This document shows positions 43,382 through 53,278 of a stretch of 64,000 nucleotides of DNA, piece after piece. The stretch comes from Martensiomyces pterosporus (lineage: Eukaryota > Kickxellomycota > Kickxellomycetes > Kickxellales > Kickxellaceae), in NCBI GenBank assembly GCA_025201845.1, contig MU603945.1:1-64000 (forward strand), written 5' to 3'. The notes beneath the pieces are model-generated. The model did not search any database and had not been told where the DNA came from. It worked only from the letters and a program-made list of their open reading frames with translations. Numbering within the stretch: the first letter of the stretch is position 1; each line of letters starts with the position of its first letter. A program made the position numbers and the translations under genes.

Positions 43382-44629
43382 ATGACAGTTGACCCGCGCA
43401 GCTTTTTCCAGCAGCAGAGAGGGCTTGGTCCGGGCACTGCCGTGCAGCCCACCACCTCTGAGATCAAGCAGGGGTTCACCACGCTCACCAGCAGCCCCGA
43501 CCCCTTGCCCAAGCTCTACCAGCCGCTGCAGATCCGCGGTCTGACTCTGAAGAACCGCGCTGTGGTCAGCCCCATGTGCATGTACTCCTCGGAGGACGGC
43601 TTCGCCACCGACTTCCATCTGGTGCACATCGGCCAGTACGCGATGCGCGGCGTGGGTCTGATCATCATGGAGGCCACCGGCGTCGCGCCCGAGGGCCGCA
43701 TTACGCCGAACTGCCTGGGTCTGTGGAAGGACGAGCACATCGAGAAGCTGCAGCAGGTGACCAGGTTCGCCCACGCCAACAAGGCAGCCGTGGGCATTCA
43801 GCTGGCCCACGCAGGCCGCAAGAGCAGCACCGTTCCGCCGTGGCTGATGCGCACTCTGGGAAAGAACGCAGATGGGGAGAACCAGGGCTGGCCCGAGAAT
43901 GTTGTTGGTCCATCACCCATCCCCTTCGACGTGGGGTCATGGGAGCCCAGGGAGCTGACGGTTGCAGAGATCCGCAGGATCCAGCAGGACTTTGTCGATG
44001 CCGCCATCCGTGCCGACAAGGCCGGCTTTGACGTCGTCGAGATCCACGGTGCTCACGGGTACCTGGCCCACGAGTTCCTCTCGCCCATCTCCAACCAGCG
44101 CAAGGACGAGTACGGCGGGTCGTTCAACAACCGCATCCGGTTCCTCGTTGAATTGGTGCAGCAGGTCCGCAGGGTGTGGCCCCAGGAGAAGCCGCTGTTT
44201 GTGCGCGTGTCGGCCACCGACTGGGTGGCGCCCAGCGACGATGTCCCCACGGGCGGGTGGACTGAGGAGGAGACTACTGAGCTGGCGAAGGTCCTCGCAA
44301 AGGAAGGCGCTGACCTTATTGACTGCTCCACTAGTGGCAGCAGCCCCAAGCAGCAGATCCCCCTGTCGCCGGGATACCAGGTCCCCTTCGCTGCTAGCAT
44401 CAAGAAAGAGGTGCCTGGGCTGCTTTCTGGCGCAGTCGGCATTATCACGGATGTCAAGCAGGCCAACGACATTCTGGAGGAAAACAGCGCTGATCTGATT
44501 TTCCTTGGACGCGTGCTGCTCCGCGATCCAAACTTCATCCTTAACGGCGCCTCTGAGCTTGGCGTGTTTGCGCAGTACCCGCACCAGTACGAGCGTGGCA
44601 GAAAGAAGGACAAGCTCACGTTTGTTTAG
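43382..44629 (+). CDS. Class III Old Yellow Enzyme (YqjM-like), complete
   Basis: 415 aa from the ATG at 43382 (MTVDPRSFFQQQRG); an upstream in-frame start would add a hydrophobic leader that is more likely 5' UTR. Motifs: PLQIRGLTLKNR, SPMCMYS (class III Cys), EATGVAPEGRITPNCLGLWKDEH, GIQLAHAGRK, HGAHGYLAHEFLSP, NQRKDEYGGS, FVRVSATDW, DLIDCSTSG, VGIITD and C-terminal YERGRKKDKLTF. It should bind FMN and reduce activated alkenes with NAD(P)H. It is clearly related to the OYE at 31240 but differs across its whole length, including the leader, so it is an older duplicate. An insertion (ATDWVAPSDDVPTGGW) sits where the 31240 gene has a shorter loop. Confidence 0.95.
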   Translation: MTVDPRSFFQQQRGLGPGTAVQPTTSEIKQGFTTLTSSPDPLPKLYQPLQIRGLTLKNRAVVSPMCMYSSEDGFATDFHLVHIGQYAMRGVGLIIMEATGVAPEGRITPNCLGLWKDEHIEKLQQVTRFAHANKAAVGIQLAHAGRKSSTVPPWLMRTLGKNADGENQGWPENVVGPSPIPFDVGSWEPRELTVAEIRRIQQDFVDAAIRADKAGFDVVEIHGAHGYLAHEFLSPISNQRKDEYGGSFNNRIRFLVELVQQVRRVWPQEKPLFVRVSATDWVAPSDDVPTGGWTEEETTELAKVLAKEGADLIDCSTSGSSPKQQIPLSPGYQVPFAASIKKEVPGLLSGAVGIITDVKQANDILEENSADLIFLGRVLLRDPNFILNGASELGVFAQYPHQYERGRKKDKLTFV

Positions 44630-44722
44630 GGAGTTTAGTAGGTAGTTTTGCAGGACCACCCACTTGACATGACAGAACAGCCGCACTATCCATTTTTCTC
44701 CATCCTGGCTATGCTACACTTG

Positions 44723-46766
44723 CTAGACAAGAAACCCCTCCGCTAGCCTGCCGGTGGTCGTCTGCGGGAATACCATCCACGCCTCCCACACAGCCAGCAC
44801 TCCCAGCACCTGCTTGCGGAAATGCTCCGCCTTCAGCCTTGCCTCGATCCCCCTGTACACGGCTAGCAGATCGCCAAAGATCTCATCCAGCCGCACCTCA
44901 AACACCTGCCTGAGCCTCCACGCACTAGCCACGGGTGCTGAGCAATTGTGCAGGATGTCAGAGATCAGCAGGAGCCTACACACTTTGTCCGCCGCGCTCG
45001 CACTGGTGTCGAGCAGCGACTGACAGATGATGTCAGCCACATCCTCTGCAGCATAGGCATGGTCGATGGAAAACGCCATGGCATCAGCGATGACCCCACA
45101 CTCTGGTCGTCGTATCCTCCTGATCCTTCTTTCAAGCCGATCCCTTGCTCTCCCGCCCAGCCTGTCTTTTGGCATGTCATCGCGGCCATTCTCCTCGGCT
45201 TCGTCTGCCTCGCTCGACGACTCGCTTGCACCGCAGCCCAGGGCCCCTGCGTCTCCCACACGCGCAGAGCCCTTGCCGCGAGCTGCAGTGTGTCCGATCT
45301 CGGGCGGTATCCAGATCGGTCCGCCGTCGTACATAAAAAACATCTTATCGCGCCACTTCGTCTTCGTGTCGCCATTCAGGAGCGAGTACAGCCTCCATCT
45401 GTAGTACACATGCTCCTTTGACTCGCAGCTGACCAGAAACTCGAACCGCGGGTCGCCTCTCTTCTGTGCAATCAGCGCGCATTCAAACGCGGCCCCATGT
45501 TTTGCCACATGCTCAACGGTCCAGTGTATAGTGCGAACCAGCCGGTGGTCCAAGGGCCGCTCAACCCGCACCTCAGGAATCACCCCATCGTCGTTCTCTC
45601 CCGGCACCACCATCCTGTGTCCAAACCCGCCACGCGGCTGCACTGGCAGCACAGCGTTGAACGGGTACCCCGTCAAGGGCAGCACTGTCGGGTTCTCGCA
45701 ATCAAGAGCGAAGATCGGGCGCGGTGGAATCGGGACGCGCTTACCCCAGCACACGCGCAGGGTGTAGCCACGCATCGTCTCTTTATCCATGCCGCGGATC
45801 GCTCTTGCCGCACACTCGCGGTCCATGAAGCTGACAAAGCCGCTGTTGCGTTTCCTTGCGTGTTCCTCCGGCGTCCGCGGCCACATGATTTTGACACTGC
45901 CGATGGGTCCGTACTTGGCGAACCCCAAGCACAGGGCTTGCTCGTCTACCTCTGGGTGGATATTGCCGATATACAGATTGGTCGTTACGCCATCGTCGGC
46001 ATCTGGCGGATGATCCACAGCTGGCATCCTTCCGTCACTTTGTAGACCCTGAACTGACGCGCCTTCAGAAGCGCCATCGGCTCTATGGCGGTCAGAATGG
46101 CTCTGTCTGCTTGGCCTGCTTGGCCTGCTTGGCCTGCTTGAGCTGCTCTGCTTGCTCCGCTGCCTCTGCTCCTGCCCTTGCTTCAGCTCCTCGAGAAACA
46201 AGTCAAGGTTGCGCTTCTTTTTCCCGCTAGCCTCCTTAGCAGCCATCAGCTCCTCCTCCTCTCTAAGCTCCGCATCAGCGCCGCTGTCGTCGTTGTCGTC
46301 GCCAGCAGAAAAGACGGAGGGGCGCTGCGGGCCCTGCTTGACTGAATCACCCGCAGCGTGTGCTTGGTCGCTCGATTTAACAAGGAGCCTCAGCTTGCCA
46401 TCGTCCTCTTTTCCATCGGCTTTGAACGAGGCAGTGAGGTCCTCCAAGACCTTGGCCGTCTCTTCACCCTCGGACTAGAAGCCATTCCGACGAGGGACGT
46501 TTGGGTTGTTTTATCGGGGAGCGGGGTGGGGGAGTTGGACAAGTGTGAGAAACATGTACGTTGCAGCGAATTTTGCTCGCAATACAAAATGCAGGCTGTG
46601 TGAGCACACGGTTGCTCGCGATACGCTGGCTGCTTTTTTTTTTTTACTCATGGCTGCCACATTCGCTAGTTACCTGCTTTGCCTGCTGCTTGTTTCTCGC
46701 GAGGCCCAGGGGCTTCTTCAGGCCCAGTCCAAGCGGGCTTGGCCTCACAGTCTTGCGCTTCTGCAT
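44723..46766 (-). CDS. U2SURP: U2SURP/SR140-like splicing factor (RRM, SURP, CID)
   Basis: Exon 1 is 46674-46766 (31 codons, MQKRKTVRPSPLGLGLKKPL...) and exon 2 is 44723-46474, joined by a 199-nt intron in phase 0; total 614 aa. The long open frame has no ATG of its own near its 5' end, which is why exon 1 is needed. Domains: charged N-terminal region, RRM (about 195-280; TNLYIGNIHPEVDEQAL, SVKIMWPRT), SURP motif (about 345-400; HVAKHGAAFECALIAQ, EHVYYRWRLYSLLNGD) and a C-terminal RNA polymerase II CTD-interaction domain (about 490-600). This order is specific to U2-associated SR140. It acts in the nucleus with U2 snRNP in branch-site recognition. An RPS triplet repeat lies at 46107-46140. 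Confidence 0.9.
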
Positions 46767-46914
46767 GCTCCTGCTCTTGTTATAGCTCCAAGAAAAAGAA
46801 AAGAAATTACTTGCTGTATAGAATGTGTTTTTGCAAAATTCAAAGCGAAAGGGAGAGAAAAGTAAATTGGCTGAAAGGCTAAGAAACGAGGTGTGCAACC
46901 CCATTTTGAAAGGC

Positions 46915-49900
46915 CTACTCCAGACCTTCGTCGTTGTCGATCAGGTGTGCATAATCCTCGAATGAAGCAAACATCGGCATCTTCTCGGCCTTCTTCTTCT
47001 TCTTCTTAGACGGCTCGTCATCGGCCTTGCCCTTGCGCTTGGCCCCAGCGGCTGTCTTCTCTTCTTCCTCGCTGGCAGACTCTGCGTCACTTCCAGACTG
47101 AGCGTCATCACTGATCTCGTCATCGAAAGTGGGGAATCCATCGTCGCCCTCCGAGTCTTCATCCTCATCCTCGCTGGCCTCATCCTCGCTAGCCTCATCC
47201 TCGCTGGCTTCGCCCTCATCCGCACTCTCGGCCTCGTCTCCGCTCTCGCCTTCACGCAGAGCAGCCAGCAAGTCGTCGTCGTCGTCGTCATCCATATCGG
47301 GGCCATCCTCATCACCATCGCGCGCCTTGGGCATGTTGGCCGTCATAGCCTGCCAGATCTCATCCTCATCCAGCTCCTCGTCACCATCGCCCTTAACGAC
47401 ATCAGCGAACCCAGTAGCATCGTCAGCAAATCCAGCAGCACCATCGCCCTCACCATCCTCAGCACCGCGCTTGCTCTTTTTGGTCCTGTTGCCCATGCGC
47501 GCCTTCTTGGTCTGGAAGAACTGGTAGAAGAACTGCTCGTCTGCAGGGATCTCCGACTTTTGGAGGCTAGTGATCTTGTCCGACGTAAGGTCCAATCCGC
47601 CGATGACTCCGCCCACACGCTTCGACGTAATCAAGTGGTCGCCCGCAGCAACCCTGGCTCTATTTGGCCCAATCTCCGTATCAGGTCCGCTGGCGCTGAC
47701 AAACGGCTGCATGATGGACTGTCCGCGCAGCGTGGGTGCTCTAGCCAGCACAGCAGCGCCAGACTCGTCGACATCGGTCTTTGCAGCAACATTATCTTCT
47801 GACTTGGGCTTGCGGTACACGAAGCGGTCCAAGAAATGTGCCAGCGAGTGGTTGTGCAGATTGCTGATGGCCGCCACCTGGTCGCCGTCAAATATCTGCT
47901 TGACCGAGTGGGTGATCGATGGGTGGAAGTGGTGCGTCATCATCACCGCCTCCCACAGGCAGCAAGCATCGGCGTAAGCGAACCTTGGGTCGCGCTTCAG
48001 AGGGTCATAGGTGCCCTGCTTGTCCAGCGCCCTCTTCCCACCAGCGGCCTTCTCGCCATCGCCATCCGACTCGGCATCGACAAACGCCTCCTCATCGTCG
48101 TTGTCCTCAGGCTGCGTTAGCATAGTGTAAATCTGCGGGTTGACGCTAAGGATCTGCGACACCAAATACAGCGCACCGGACGCAAACTCCGCCTGGTTGT
48201 ACAGGCACACCTGCAGAATGCGCTTGATGAACGACATCACACGCGGAATATTGCTATCCGACTTGAGCGCACGGAACAGCACATTAAGATACATAGCCTT
48301 CTTCGACGTGCTGTCCAGGCGGTGATCCAGCAGCGAGTCGTAGAGCGTGCGGTAGAAGCGGTCGGCGATTCCAGGACGCAAGCGGACGATCTGGTAGAGC
48401 AGGACAAGGGACTGCACAACTGTGTTGAAGTTTCCTGCATGCGCGATTTGGAAGATGACTCCCACATGCTTGTCCATGACGTCGTCCTCCATCTTTGAGA
48501 ACGGCAGCGCGCGGTTCAGGCCGGTGAGGATGGCTGCAAGGAGCTTGTTGTCCATCGAGCGCTCCTCCTCGGCGCGCTTCTTCTCGGCCTCCTCTTTGGC
48601 CTTCTTCAGGGCCTTCTGGCCCACATACACCTTCTTCGGGGGCTGCTTCTTGGATTTGCCAGCATCGCTTGCCTTCTTGGCCTTCTCGCTATCGCTATCG
48701 CCATTGCCGTCAGCCTCAGCCTCAGCCTCAGCCTCAGCCTCGTCCATCTCCTGGGTGAGCTTGAGCAGCTTCTTGAAGAACACAAAATACACCTCGAGCA
48801 GCAGGTTGGCTGTCTGCACATCCTTGGAGGAAAGGATGATCTGGTTGAGCGTGATCATCGTGTAGTACTGCGCACGCTCCTTTGTCGACGACTTTGTCAG
48901 CAGCAGCTCCTGGATGGTCTTGACAACGACAAACTTCATGTTCGGGTGGACGTTGAGCAGCTTAAGGATCAGATAGGAAGCCTTTGCCGCTAGCTGCCTC
49001 TCCTTGTCGCCGAGCTTGTTGACGAGCAAACGGAGCAAGTTCTGCTCCTGCTCAGGCTTCTGCTCCAAGAGATCCTCAAAGTAAATAACCATGTTCTGTC
49101 TGGTGTGGAGCACGGGGTCGTACGACATGGATTCCATCACCTTGATGAGGTCAAAGTAATGGCGCTTGAGCTTGTCCTCGAACGCCCACATGATCCAGTG
49201 CGCTGGCGTCACATTGGACGCGTTGATCGGCTGGTCCGCAAAGTACTTGAGCTTGCGGTTCGACGGCAGCAAATTCATGACCATCAGATCCTTGACACTG
49301 CCAACGGCCAGCAGGGCCTCGCGGCGGTTGTTCTTCTGCACCATCTGCATGAGTTGATTGAGCGACCGCATGGCGTGCACGGGGCTCTCCTGCACAATAA
49401 GCGTCAGAGCAGACACACGATCGGACAGCGTACCGGATGCAAGGATGTTTGAGACGAACGAGCGGTCGGCCGTCGACAGCGACTTCTGACCTGCTCCGCG
49501 CGATTGGTACAGGGCGTTCTCGTTCTCCAGGAGCTCCTCGGCATACGAGACCTTTTGCAGCACCTCTTCCTCAGTAGGATTTTCTGCGCCCTCATCGATC
49601 TCGACTTCGCCAAGCGGGATAGAGAACCACTGTGGGTGAGGCTCGATGGTCAGGCGCCTGGCCTTTGACAGGGGCTGCGAGTCCATGGCGGACTTGATCT
49701 TGAACCCAGGAATATCGAGGTCCTCGTCATCGTCTTTTTTGCTCTTCTTCTCGACCTCCTTTTTCTTGCCAGCCTCAATCTTGGCGGTCTTCTCTTCGGC
49801 CTTCTTCGCCTTGCCCTTCTTCTCCTTGCCCTTCTTCTCCTTAGGCGCCGCCTCCTTCTTGGGTACCGTTTCCTTTGCTGCCTCCTTCTTTTCCTTCTTT

Positions 49901-50238
49901 TCCTTCTTATCCTTTGTCTTCTTTGTCTCCCCAGACTGCTGCTTGTGCTCGCTTTCCGGCAGCCCAACGAACTTTGGGATATCTGTGGACAAGCCCAGAG
50001 ACTTTGCAAACGCCGAGAGATCACTCTGCAGCGCGTCCTTGTCGACCACTGCGCTCTTTGACGACTTGTCCTTGCTCTTTCCAGTGTCTACATCCTCCAG
50101 CAACTCGAGGTCCTCCTTGTTGCCGCCCAGCTTCTGGATTTCGTCCCACAGTGCCTCCTTTTCCGCCTCCTTGCTTTGCTGCGTGCTCTTGGGCGCCCTT
50201 TTGCCTCTACGATGCGGGGCCTTGGTAGCAGTCGACAT
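46915..50238 (-). CDS. MAK21: Noc1/Mak21 (CEBPZ-like) 60S ribosome biogenesis factor
   Basis: 1107 aa from the ATG at 50238 (MSTATKAPHRRGKR); the frame stays open upstream, but that part reads like leader. The N-terminus is Lys-rich with long KKEKKEKK-like tracts. The core (about 330-780) is an ARM-like CBF/MAK21 domain (HWIMWAFEDKLKRHYFDLIKVMESMSYDP, KVVIxF-type helices, YDSLLDHRLDSTSKKAMYLNVLFRALKSD). The C-terminus has an acidic stretch with EDEASEDEASEDE repeats and ends in a KKKKKKAEK tract. Noc1 pairs with Noc2 in the nucleolus on early pre-60S particles. Simple-sequence DNA (48716-48742, coding EAEAEA) sits in a linker and may vary in length. Confidence 0.93.
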   Translation of the reverse strand: MSTATKAPHRRGKRAPKSTQQSKEAEKEALWDEIQKLGGNKEDLELLEDVDTGKSKDKSSKSAVVDKDALQSDLSAFAKSLGLSTDIPKFVGLPESEHKQQSGETKKTKDKKEKKEKKEAAKETVPKKEAAPKEKKGKEKKGKAKKAEEKTAKIEAGKKKEVEKKSKKDDDEDLDIPGFKIKSAMDSQPLSKARRLTIEPHPQWFSIPLGEVEIDEGAENPTEEEVLQKVSYAEELLENENALYQSRGAGQKSLSTADRSFVSNILASGTLSDRVSALTLIVQESPVHAMRSLNQLMQMVQKNNRREALLAVGSVKDLMVMNLLPSNRKLKYFADQPINASNVTPAHWIMWAFEDKLKRHYFDLIKVMESMSYDPVLHTRQNMVIYFEDLLEQKPEQEQNLLRLLVNKLGDKERQLAAKASYLILKLLNVHPNMKFVVVKTIQELLLTKSSTKERAQYYTMITLNQIILSSKDVQTANLLLEVYFVFFKKLLKLTQEMDEAEAEAEAEADGNGDSDSEKAKKASDAGKSKKQPPKKVYVGQKALKKAKEEAEKKRAEEERSMDNKLLAAILTGLNRALPFSKMEDDVMDKHVGVIFQIAHAGNFNTVVQSLVLLYQIVRLRPGIADRFYRTLYDSLLDHRLDSTSKKAMYLNVLFRALKSDSNIPRVMSFIKRILQVCLYNQAEFASGALYLVSQILSVNPQIYTMLTQPEDNDDEEAFVDAESDGDGEKAAGGKRALDKQGTYDPLKRDPRFAYADACCLWEAVMMTHHFHPSITHSVKQIFDGDQVAAISNLHNHSLAHFLDRFVYRKPKSEDNVAAKTDVDESGAAVLARAPTLRGQSIMQPFVSASGPDTEIGPNRARVAAGDHLITSKRVGGVIGGLDLTSDKITSLQKSEIPADEQFFYQFFQTKKARMGNRTKKSKRGAEDGEGDGAAGFADDATGFADVVKGDGDEELDEDEIWQAMTANMPKARDGDEDGPDMDDDDDDDLLAALREGESGDEAESADEGEASEDEASEDEASEDEDEDSEGDDGFPTFDDEISDDAQSGSDAESASEEEEKTAAGAKRKGKADDEPSKKKKKKAEKMPMFASFEDYAHLIDNDEGLE

Positions 50239-50666
50239 TGCCTTGATATGAATAGAGCGCGTCCTGCTGCAAGTAAAAAGGACAAGTAAATGAGAGTAGA
50301 GTACGAAGCTAGAGCGCACAGCAAGGCAGAACACGGATGCGCAGGCGTTTTCAAAATTTTTAGTGCTACAGGCTGGGTGCCCCAGAAAGGGAGAAAAATG
50401 TGCCAGATCAAGCCAGATCATGATCACGCCTGCTGATCTCCACCCACGCCTCTAAGCAAAGCGATGCGGTGGTTATCTGCGAGGGGGAAAAACAAATGTG
50501 CGCTCACCCAAGACACGTTTCGATTTCCAAGCCCTTTTTTCTTCTCTATCTCTGTGCAGCCTGTATCTCCCTTTCTTGTGTGCATTAGACGAGGCGGCTG
50601 GAATTGGCCTGGAACTGCTCGCATTCGTGAACTAGGAGGAATCATAAATTAGAGAGAACAAAAAAA
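50239..50666. other. Divergent promoter region MAK21 / mitochondrial uS10
   Basis: 428 bp between two genes reading apart, both for ribosome functions. It contains a CT-rich stretch (about 50530-50580) and an A-run before the uS10m start. No gene seen. Confidence 0.5.
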
Positions 50667-51707
50667 ATGCTTCGGTCAGCCGCTTCCCGTGCCGTCGCTC
50701 TGCGCAGCGCTCCCAAGCCCGCGTTTGTCCAGGTACGAAACAAAGCGCTCCAATTCGCAAATTCCAGAAGCCAACGGGCACATTGGACGGCTGCAAATCC
50801 AAATTTCACTGAAGCACCCCCCATTTTCCTGACCACCACTTTTGTTTGCTATTAGGCTACAACGATCAAGGCGGCATCGGCAATGGTCAGTTCTCCTGGA
50901 TCCAGTGTGCGGATGGCTAGCACCTACGCCTCAATCCTGGACAAAGTCCTGGGCGTCGATGTGCGCCAAAAGACCAAGATGATCCCGCTGGAGGACGTCG
51001 ACCCGATCTACCAAAAGCCGAAGATCCTGCCCTCCCCACACGGCGTCCGCGTGTGCAAGGTAGCCTTCCGCTCGTTCCAGCTGCAGCGGCTCGACTTTTA
51101 CATGACCTTTTGTCGCAAAGCTGCGCAGCACATGGGCATCCCCTGCACTGGAGCTGTCCGTCTCCCCCGAGTCATTAGGCGCTGGACCGTGCTGAAGTCC
51201 CCCTTTGTCCACAAGTCGGCTATGGAGGTGTTTGAACGCCGCACCTATAAGCGGGTCATGGTCATTAAGGATGCGGATCCCGAGGTCGTGAAGAAGTGGC
51301 TGGAGTACATTGCGAAGAACATTCCGGCCGGACTGGGAATGAAGTACTGGTTGACAGAGTATGAGTCGATGGAGATCGGAGGCCAGATCGAGAGGAATTT
51401 GGAGACTAGAGATCCCAGAAAGATTGGGGAGATGGACTTGGGGATCGCGAAGCGCGCAGAAACGGTTGTCCAGCGCGGCCGCAGGCGCTTGTGGACCACC
51501 TACAAGGACCTGCCCGTGTATGGTAGAGAGGATGTCGAGAAGCTCGCTCTGGATGTGGCTAGCCAGCTCAGGGTGAGCCCCAAGTCGAACATCGAGGAGG
51601 TCACGCGCAGTGTTGTCATGGGCACCAGGCCGCCCAAGGAAGTCACGGCCAAGGATAAGGCAAAGGCGAGAGCTAAAGCTACCGCTGGCAAGCCTGCCAA
51701 CAACTAA
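50667..51707 (+). CDS. RSM10: Mitochondrial small-subunit ribosomal protein uS10 (Rsm10)
   Basis: Exon 1 is 50667-50732 (22 codons, MLRSAASRAVALRSAPKPAF, a classic Arg/Ala/Ser presequence) and exon 2 is 50856-51707; 305 aa. The S10 domain covers about residues 80-190: VCKVAFRSFQLQRLDFYMTF...GIPCTGAVRLPRVIRRWTVLKSPFVHKSAMEVFERRTYKRVMVI. It matches the uS10 fold, including the KSPFVHK segment. A C-terminal extension of about 110 residues, basic and Ala/Lys-rich at the end, goes beyond bacterial S10 and is common in fungal mitochondrial forms. It belongs to the head of the mitochondrial 37S subunit. Confidence 0.9.
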
Positions 51708-51963
51708 AAGCTAAAATAGGGTGCCACTGCCACCCATCTTCTCGCCCTCACGCGCCTCTCTTTTCTCGCTTTTAATTCCCTTTGCTTTCAGAACAAGCAA
51801 AACAAATACGACATGCACATAAATGCAAGGGCCCCTTCTTTGAGAAATGGTGGCGCTGTGGAATTATACAAGGGGAAATGGAAGCAACGAGGATGGCTAG
51901 GAAGCGACTTTATGGACTCGAGATGAGAAAGGAAGCAATGCGCGCGCAGTCAATGGGGCCGCA

Positions 51964-53278
51964 TCACGCTTTCAGGCCAGCCACGCTACTCTTTGCATTC
52001 GTTCTTAGCACCCACTCGTACAGCGTGAAGACCAGTGATGCCTGAATGCCCTTTCTCAGAACACGCAGGGAGATACCACGGAAGAATCCCAGGAACGACT
52101 CCTCCTTAAAGATCTTTGCAAACGCCTGCACGACGCTGGTGTATTCCTGCGGACGCAGCTGCATACGTGTCTTCACAAGGTCAAACGGCTGGGTTATGTA
52201 CGATGCGCCCAGGCCTCCAAGAATACCTGCGACCATGGTAACCGTGGTTTCAGGCAGCTGGAATCCGTGTTTCTCCGCCAGCGACCTCTCCTGGTTCTTA
52301 ATCGCCTCATACATGAGCATGTACAGCCCAGCAGCCGGTGCGTCGCGGATGGCCGTGGGCACAGCGCCAACAAAGAAGCCACGGGCTCCGTTGGCTTGCC
52401 AGATGGCCTTGACTGCGCCCATCATGCCCGAGTGCTTGTACAGGCTGCTCTCGTACTGGACCTTGAGCACAGTCCCGGGCATCAGCAGGAACCCGGCGAA
52501 GGCTCGGGATGAGGCGCCCACCAGCACGTTGCTTGTTGAGCTGAGCTTGGTTCGGGTCGGGTCGTGCCACATGCGTCGCTCGGTGGCCAAGCACAGGGCT
52601 TTTGTGTGGTTGAGGAAGTAAAAGTACAGCGAGGTTCCCGGCGCATTTCTAAACGATATCCAGGCAATTAGGCGCAGATGGTGGATTAGACTCAGGGCTA
52701 CCGACATCCTCGGCGTACTGAACGGGCAAGTTTGGCCACTTACCTGACCAGAGTAGGAACTGTGCCGCGCCACAGTCCACGTACGCCTTCTTCAGCCAGA
52801 ACAGTCTGCACTGTCCTTAAGACTGACCTAAGACACATGAATGCAAATAAGCCCGGGGGATTGGGTTAATAATGACAGAGATGGTAGTATTTTCGAGGTG
52901 ACGTGGCTTGGCATTAACGCGTCGGCTGCTCTAGCCATCCACGGAATGGCACAAGCCGCCTTACATAAGCTTGTAGCTATGACTGCACGAGTGGAATCAG
53001 CAAGGCAAGGGATAAACTACTACCGAGGAGCAGTAGGGCGTGCAAAGTGTTCGGCACACCCAAGCACACGCCTCTCTCCCTGGAGCGATAAGCGATAAGG
53101 GTAGGCGTGGCTCTCTGTATTCTTACCCTTTGCCCGGAGCGGCCGCCAGCTGTGTGTGGCTCTGCTGCATGCGCGTCTTGAGCAAATCGAATGGCTGCAA
53201 CAACACGCACGATGTCACGCCCGACAAGGCTCCGGCGCCCAGGTGAACAATCGATCCGTTCTTCTTTTCAGATCCCAT
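51964..53278 (-). CDS. HEM25: Hem25/SLC25A38-type mitochondrial glycine carrier
   Basis: Exons 53127-53278, 52744-52827 and 51964-52648; 306 aa (human SLC25A38 304). All three carrier repeats carry the PxD/E-x-x-K/R-type signature: QPFDLLKTRMQQ, MPGTVLKVQYES (altered second motif), QPFDLVKTRMQL. Between them lie EEGVRGLWRGTVPTLVRNAPG and GFFVGAVPTAIRDAPAAGLYM, which track SLC25A38 in position and wording. Six membrane helices are expected in the inner membrane. The family imports glycine for 5-aminolevulinate synthesis, the first step of haem synthesis. Splice phases agree at both introns (95 and 299 nt). Confidence 0.88.
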
